DNA from: Treponema sp.
GTDB lineage: Bacteria > Spirochaetota > Spirochaetia > Treponematales > Treponemataceae
Length of the DNA: 64,000 nucleotides
Direction: 5' to 3'
Assembly (NCBI GenBank): GCA_016294035.1
Contig: JAEDCT010000009.1
Coordinates: forward strand, 28,514 to 92,513
The stretch's first letter is position 1. Each line of letters begins with the position of its first letter. The position numbers were made by a program, and so were the translations under genes. Positions 60,553-64,000 of this stretch are shown in pieces. The notes below the pieces were generated by a model that saw nothing but the letters and a program-made list of their open reading frames with translations, ran no database searches and had not been told where the DNA came from.

Positions 60553-60722
60553 TACACCCCTAAAATTGGACAAATAAAGTTCAATTTCAGGAGGTGCATT
60601 TTTTTATTTCTAAATACACAGAAGAGTTTAAGATAAAAGTTTTAAATGCATATTTATTAGAAGAAGGAGCAGGAACAATTGTAAACAGCTTTGATTTTTG
60701 GAATCACAAAACAATTTGTTAA
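60553..60722 (+). mobile_element. truncated IS3-family (IS150-like) element: left end and orfA fragment
   Basis: The terminal 53 bases match 5317-5369 in inverted orientation. A GTG at 60594 with a CAGGAG site opens 42 codons containing ISKYTEEFKIKVLNAYLLEEGAGTI, the typical start of an IS3-type orfA helix-turn-helix protein, then runs out at a stop (60720-60722) where unrelated sequence joins. No orfB or right end is present. Confidence 0.65.
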
Positions 60723-60786
60723 GCTGTTCAGGAAGAAGCTCACCTGCCATACGAGATTTAATTTTGTTGATAATTTCATTATTCAT
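60710..60786 (-). pseudogene. truncated recombinase-like N-terminus
   Basis: Minus strand from ATG 60786 with a strong AGGAG site: MNNEIINKIKSRMAGELLPEQLNKL, then the sequence runs into the IS remnant. The fragment resembles the first residues of tyrosine-recombinase-type proteins in treponemes as I remember them; too short to be sure. The site between 60787 and 60931 contains no further gene. Confidence 0.35.
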
Positions 60787-60879
60787 AAGTATCTCCTGAT
60801 AAAGATTTATCTATTTATCGGAAGAATACTTTACGTATATGTATTTCCCCCTGCAAATTGGCATTTGTAGGAATAAAGA

Positions 60880-60910
60880 CTAGCGTTTTCAGAATGGGTG
60901 AAAACGCTAG
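60880..60910. terminator. 12-bp perfect hairpin downstream of the FlgG-like gene
   Basis: CTAGCGTTTTCA, 7-base loop, TGAAAACGCTAG. On the minus strand it lies 22 bases past the FlgG-like stop and is followed by TCTTTATT, so it could terminate that operon. Confidence 0.5.
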
Positions 60911-60931
60911 ATGTGGGATGTGTATGTAATA

Positions 60932-61729
60932 CTATTTTAAAATGAATCTTTGTAAAATTTCTTTTGCCTCCACAAGTTTTATACTTTCAAATGCTTGTTC
61001 AGAAAAAGAAATTGACAAATCGTATTCTGCAGATGTTGAATATAAAACAAACAATTCTTTGCAAAGAAGCAAATTATATTCATACACAATATGCGATATT
61101 TCGTTTTTTTCAGCCATCTTTAGCAGAAGGCTTTGAATTTCAAGAAGAACGCCAATTTTGTTAACATTTGACATTTCTACAAATCCCTGAAAAAACTCGC
61201 TTTCTTGCTCCATCTCCTGCACATCAGAAAAATAATATCTGTTCCCATAACACTTTATATCACATTCTTTTGTTGGCATGAAAACCTTTATTTTTATTTC
61301 TTGAATTGTGTTGTCAATGAAAAATATTGTTAAAAGTCCTTCTCTGGAAATTTCAATTTTATTTATGCTTTTTTTTGATTCATTATGATAAAATTCAAAG
61401 CCTGGCATTAAAAGTAAATTATAATCTTCATCAAAAAGAATATGTCCAGCTCTCGTATAATATTCTTTTCCTGTTTCAATGGATTTTATTTTAACAAATC
61501 CTTTTCCCAAAATTGCAAAGAAATTAGAATTATCTTCGTTTTTAGGAATCCGAAACAAAGAACCTTGACTATAGTCAATTGAATTTGAATTATAATCATA
61601 AAGTTTATAGGCAATACAGTCAGAATATTGCAACTGTTCGGTCAAATTATGAAAATAATTAATATCCTGTCCAAATGCAAATGCAAAATTAGACAAAACA
61701 ACAAGCAAAATAAGATTTTTTTTATTCAT
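60932..61729 (-). CDS. secreted protein resembling flagellar rod protein FlgG/FlgF
   Basis: 265 residues from ATG 61729 (signal peptide MNKKNLILLVVLSNFAFAFG); an ATG at 61738 is in frame but only 2 bases from the AGGAG. Segments in FlgG order: FFAILGKGFVKIKSIETGKEYYTRAGHILFD (split; compare GEGFF...YTRDGxFxLD), a middle INKIEISREGLLTIFF (compare ITISxDGTV), and QGFVEMSNVNKIGVLLEIQSLL (compare QGxLEMSNVxxVxEMVxxI). FlgG itself has no cleaved signal peptide and no such C-terminal tail (ISHIVYEYNLLLCKELFVLY). It starts 17 bases after the orphan Rhs cassette stop, so it may be its immunity or partner protein. Homology is by eye. Confidence 0.6.
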   Translation of the reverse strand: MNKKNLILLVVLSNFAFAFGQDINYFHNLTEQLQYSDCIAYKLYDYNSNSIDYSQGSLFRIPKNEDNSNFFAILGKGFVKIKSIETGKEYYTRAGHILFDEDYNLLLMPGFEFYHNESKKSINKIEISREGLLTIFFIDNTIQEIKIKVFMPTKECDIKCYGNRYYFSDVQEMEQESEFFQGFVEMSNVNKIGVLLEIQSLLLKMAEKNEISHIVYEYNLLLCKELFVLYSTSAEYDLSISFSEQAFESIKLVEAKEILQRFILK

Positions 61730-61746
61730 TATTGTCATTACTCCTG

Positions 61747-62208
61747 TTAGTCATCTTTTGTTCTCAAACCGTCAAGATATTTATTTATTGTATCTACCGT
61801 TACCTGTGGAGAACCATCATACAGAATTTCAATTCTATCTGTTGATTGCACAGATGTATCATCGCTCTTTGTATCAAGATTTAAGTTTTCTTCATCAATT
61901 TTACTCAAAACTACAGCTTCACGAAGAGAGTTAGTTCGTCCGTGATTAGTTTTATCAACTAATTCATCTGATTCTGTAAAAGAAGGCGTGTCTGCGCTCA
62001 TTTTCTTATCTAGAGATAAGTTTGAATATTCCTTATTTCTATGTTTGTTCAAAGCGTTTCTATCTTTTGAATAAAAAATTGTAAACGAAAAATAAGATTT
62101 TCCACCGTTTGGATTTTTCTGTCCTTTGATTTTCACATAGTAAAATAAGTCTTCCCTTCCATCCGGGTCTGTATACTTGATCGGATTGTTTGCAGCGTAG
62201 GCATACAA
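61747..62208 (-). CDS. orphan Rhs C-terminal cassette 1
   Basis: The frame begins with the last piece of an Rhs core, LYAYAANNPIKYTDPDGRE, and continues into ~130 polar residues unlike any family I know (VKIKGQKNPNGGKSYFSFTIFY ..., split; ending INKYLDGLRTKDD). There is no ATG; the only in-frame start is TTG at 62208 and a stop lies upstream at 62230-62232, so the rest of the Rhs protein is absent. Such modules are silent C-terminal toxin cassettes that can recombine into a full-length rhs gene through the shared core anchor. Whether it is translated alone is doubtful. Confidence 0.65.
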   Translation of the reverse strand: MYAYAANNPIKYTDPDGREDLFYYVKIKGQKNPNGGKSYFSFTIFYSKDRNALNKHRNKEYSNLSLDKKMSADTPSFTESDELVDKTNHGRTNSLREAVVLSKIDEENLNLDTKSDDTSVQSTDRIEILYDGSPQVTVDTINKYLDGLRTKDD

Positions 62209-62221
62209 ATTACCATATGTT

Positions 62222-62560
62222 TTACAAAGCTAATAACAGTCTAATTCCTTCAGAAATACTTGTCATAGACGATATAGGTAAAACTGACACATGTTCAACC
62301 AATCTTATACTATCTATTACTGTAATTTGAGGGGTAACTGCCACAGAATCTTTCGATAATTTTGAATCCTGTTTTGATAAAAGTACATTGCCGGGAAATT
62401 CAGCCAATCTTAAATTTGTTGTAAGAGGAATAACTACGGTTGTGTTCATATCACTTTTATTAAACTCATCTGACTGAACAATCACTGCAGGCCTACGCCA
62501 TCCAGGTTCACTCCCCAAAGGTTCTCCAAAATCAACCCACCAAATATCACCACGAATCAT
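62222..62560 (-). CDS. MazF/PemK-family endoribonuclease toxin
   Basis: 112 residues. RGDIWWVDFGEPLGSEPGWRRPAVIVQSDEFN and NTTVVIPLTTNLRLAEFPGNVLL (each split) are the two signature parts of the MazF fold, with the active-site Arg and Thr; the C-terminus (ISSMTSISEGIRLLLAL) is normal. Such toxins cut mRNA at short sites. It starts 14 bases inside the antitoxin gene. The last bases adjoin the start of the orphan Rhs anchor, so the cassette may have inserted directly after it. Confidence 0.92.
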   Translation of the reverse strand: MIRGDIWWVDFGEPLGSEPGWRRPAVIVQSDEFNKSDMNTTVVIPLTTNLRLAEFPGNVLLSKQDSKLSKDSVAVTPQITVIDSIRLVEHVSVLPISSMTSISEGIRLLLAL

Positions 62561-62786
62561 TTTTTGTTAACTCCCTCACAGAACTTAAAGAAGCTTTTTC
62601 CATTGTTTTGAAATCAGAAAATGCATCTGGATTCTTCTGAAGAAATTCATTGATTCTAGCTGTAACTGAAGTATCTTTTTCTTTTGTAGAATAAACGGAA
62701 GCTAAATACTGTACATAATGAGTGAGCTCTATAACTGCTGCTTCAGGCAATGAATTAATTGTCTTTTCTAATACATCGTATGGCAT
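62547..62786 (-). CDS. antitoxin partner of the MazF-type toxin
   Basis: 79 residues. LEKTINSLPEAAVIELTHYVQYL resembles the N-terminus of DUF2281-type antitoxins, and the C-terminal FKTMEKASLSSVRELTKNDSW would wrap the toxin. AATTGGAGGTGAAAAA is a strong ribosome binding site. The toxin ATG lies within its last codons (14-base overlap), the usual toxin-antitoxin coupling. The DNA-binding part is short; autoregulation is inferred. Confidence 0.8.
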   Translation of the reverse strand: MPYDVLEKTINSLPEAAVIELTHYVQYLASVYSTKEKDTSVTARINEFLQKNPDAFSDFKTMEKASLSSVRELTKNDSW

Positions 62787-62921
62787 TTTTTCACCTCCAA
62801 TTTACTCTTTTAAATATACTATAACACAATAATTTTGTTTTTTGTAGTCAGATTTTATCCCCCCCTCACATCTGGCATATTTGGCACGAATCATGTTTAG
62901 TTTTCTAAAACTACCATTACC

Positions 62922-62943
62922 CCCATCAATTTCAATTGATGGG
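62922..62943. promoter_or_regulatory. 9-bp inverted repeat between immunity gene and toxin-antitoxin pair
   Basis: CCCATCAAT, loop TTCA, ATTGATGGG. It could be a terminator of the immunity gene (no T-run) or an operator for the toxin-antitoxin operon. Bases 62787-62984 show nothing else. Confidence 0.35.
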
Positions 62944-62984
62944 AGAAAGGAGATTATATACAAAATAAAGAAAAAATTAAATAA

Positions 62985-63347
62985 TTAATTGAAATATTTT
63001 TCAGCTTTTTCTTCAACTTGCTTGATAAATTCTGAATTATTAATTTTGTCTTTTAATAATGATATTTTAGCTTTTAAATCACATTCATCATTAAAGTTCC
63101 AATGGATATTTGGATCAAAATTATTTTCCACTATAAAAACTGTTGTAAAATGTACTGAAAATCTATATTTCCCATTTATTAACCCTAAAAACTGAATATC
63201 AATAGGAATTGTATATTTCTCCGTTTCTTTTTCAAAACAAATTGAATGTCTTTTTCCTTTTTTTATTTTGCATTTCTTATAGCCAATATTAAAAAAAAAG
63301 TCACTGATTTCATTTTGAACGGTTTTATAAAACTCTAATTCCGTCAT
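62985..63347 (-). CDS. candidate immunity protein of Rhs cassette 2
   Basis: 120 residues with AGGAG 8 bases before the ATG at 63347, starting 10 bases after the toxin stop. Acidic and basic residues alternate with a mixed alpha/beta pattern (EFYKTVQNEISDFFFNIGYKKCKIKKGKRHSICFEKE, split; HFTTVFIVENNF; ISLLKDKINNSEFIKQVEEKAEKYF). The opening (helix, GYKK, basic stretch, strand) is reminiscent of DUF4304-type immunity proteins, but this is uncertain. Position and size are typical of cytoplasmic immunity proteins to nuclease toxins. Confidence 0.65.
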   Translation of the reverse strand: MTELEFYKTVQNEISDFFFNIGYKKCKIKKGKRHSICFEKETEKYTIPIDIQFLGLINGKYRFSVHFTTVFIVENNFDPNIHWNFNDECDLKAKISLLKDKINNSEFIKQVEEKAEKYFN

Positions 63348-63356
63348 TATTTTCTC

Positions 63357-63953
63357 CTATGGTACTACTGGGACAGGTTGTAATGGAGGTATAGGATTCA
63401 CATTTACAGCTCCACATCCTAAAAATATTGAAAGTACTGAAAGTCCTATACCTAATGCTTTTAATGCTCTATCAAGATTTTCTTGTTTTTGAGTCTTACC
63501 ACTATCTATTGAATAGAAAATCATACCAGGATGATTTACTTCATCAGTCGTTAATGTAAGATAAGAATTTGGATGATCAGTGTCTAAAAAAAAGGGTATT
63601 GATACACCATTAATTTCACTTAAAATTTCAGTTCCCTTAACTGCATCGCCATCTCTCATAATATAATTGGCTAATTGTGAATCACCTTTATTTCCTTTCA
63701 TATATGAAATAGGTTTTACTTCATAAAACTCTGTTTGACCTTGAGTATTCTGTCTTTCATAATCCACAAAAAAACCACCCTTTTTCTCACCTGATGGATT
63801 AGGCAGATATAATTGTGGGTTACCACCATAGTTAGTTGACAAAAAAGTCATGATAGTAGAATGTGCATTCATTCCTCTTATAAAATTTGATTTTACTGGT
63901 ACCCTTCCATCCGGATCAATGTAGCGTACCGGATTGTTCGCAGCGTAGGCATA
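63357..63953 (-). CDS. orphan Rhs C-terminal cassette 2 with predicted PD-(D/E)XK nuclease toxin
   Basis: The frame opens (last upstream stop TGA at 63975-63977) with the Rhs core end YAYAANNPVRYIDPDGR and continues to the toxin. The first ATG is at 63872. Counted from there, GGFFVDYERQNTQGQTEFYEVKP has Asp37 and Glu51-x-Lys53, and KGDSQLANYI follows: the D...ExK...QL pattern of PD-(D/E)XK (Tox-REase) nuclease toxins. A hydrophobic stretch (LGIGLSVLSIFLGCGAV) and Pro-rich tail end it. No upstream Rhs core is attached, so it is an orphan module or the tip of a gene broken nearby. Confidence 0.65.
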   Translation of the reverse strand, partial: YAYAANNPVRYIDPDGRVPVKSNFIRGMNAHSTIMTFLSTNYGGNPQLYLPNPSGEKKGGFFVDYERQNTQGQTEFYEVKPISYMKGNKGDSQLANYIMRDGDAVKGTEILSEINGVSIPFFLDTDHPNSYLTLTTDEVNHPGMIFYSIDSGKTQKQENLDRALKALGIGLSVLSIFLGCGAVNVNPIPPLQPVPVVP

Positions 63954-64000
63954 CAGAACAATATGTAGTGCCTCTCAAGTTTGCAAAATCGAGGATTTAG

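Noticed and set aside
62880..62905. Possible sigma-54 promoter (TTGGCACGAATCATGTTT)
   Set aside because: The -24 GG is there but no GC lies at the -12 position, and the nearest downstream plus-strand gene is absent.

Overview
This 64 kb window looks like chromosomal DNA of a host-associated spirochaete, most likely a gut, rumen or oral Treponema. The pointers are AT-rich DNA, a class I lysyl-tRNA synthetase, very many signal-peptide and lipobox proteins, a membrane adenylate cyclase followed by a FecR-domain protein and large envelope proteins, a BspA-type leucine-rich-repeat protein, and serine hydroxymethyltransferase and GMP synthase with long insertions. Genus is an inference from gene content; there is no rRNA to confirm it.

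Layout. 1-10 kb: 3' truncated polA (minus), a small secreted protein, an EEP-fold membrane protein, NADP isocitrate dehydrogenase, glutamate racemase with a Cys-rich partner, a pentapeptide-repeat protein coupled to a metallo-beta-lactamase-fold protein, and a lipoprotein with an HExxH motif. 10-21.6 kb: a five-gene minus-strand operon of class III adenylate cyclase, FecR/fibronectin-like protein, coiled-coil barrel protein and two large lipoproteins. 21.8-29 kb: lysK, an OmpA-family protein, a resolvase-like nuclease, a PQ-loop/SGNH fusion, a CitA/CitB-type two-component system, and an array of seven ~49 bp hairpin repeats. 29-38.3 kb: guaA, a RelA-type ppGpp synthetase, a metallophosphoesterase lipoprotein, hpf, rpoN, a lipoprotein and diaminopimelate decarboxylase. 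38.4-44 kb: a Lol/MacB-like transporter set (ATPase convergent to an operon of two permeases, a LolA-like carrier and a predicted barrel). 44-55 kb: a membrane-anchored propeller-like protein with a lipoprotein, glyA, a Na+/alanine symporter and a 1089-residue secreted protein with two NlpC/P60-like segments. 55-60.5 kb: tRNA-Arg(CCU), an EF-P family protein, a CDF transporter, hisF-hisH, a TPR-type lipoprotein and a MltD-like lytic transglycosylase.

60.55-64 kb is a different kind of DNA: an IS3-type insertion-sequence remnant, a truncated recombinase-like fragment, two orphan Rhs C-terminal (polymorphic toxin) cassettes that both begin at the same short Rhs core anchor, a candidate immunity gene, a MazF-type toxin-antitoxin pair, and a secreted protein that by eye resembles the flagellar rod protein FlgG. 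The main Rhs gene is probably beyond the right edge.

A pattern across the window is that many first genes of operons lack a Shine-Dalgarno sequence and instead carry a -10-like hexamer exactly 6 or 7 bases before the ATG, often with a -35 at 17 bases. This predicts widespread leaderless transcription, while internal operon genes carry normal ribosome binding sites. All functional calls are from reading the sequence; no database search was run.
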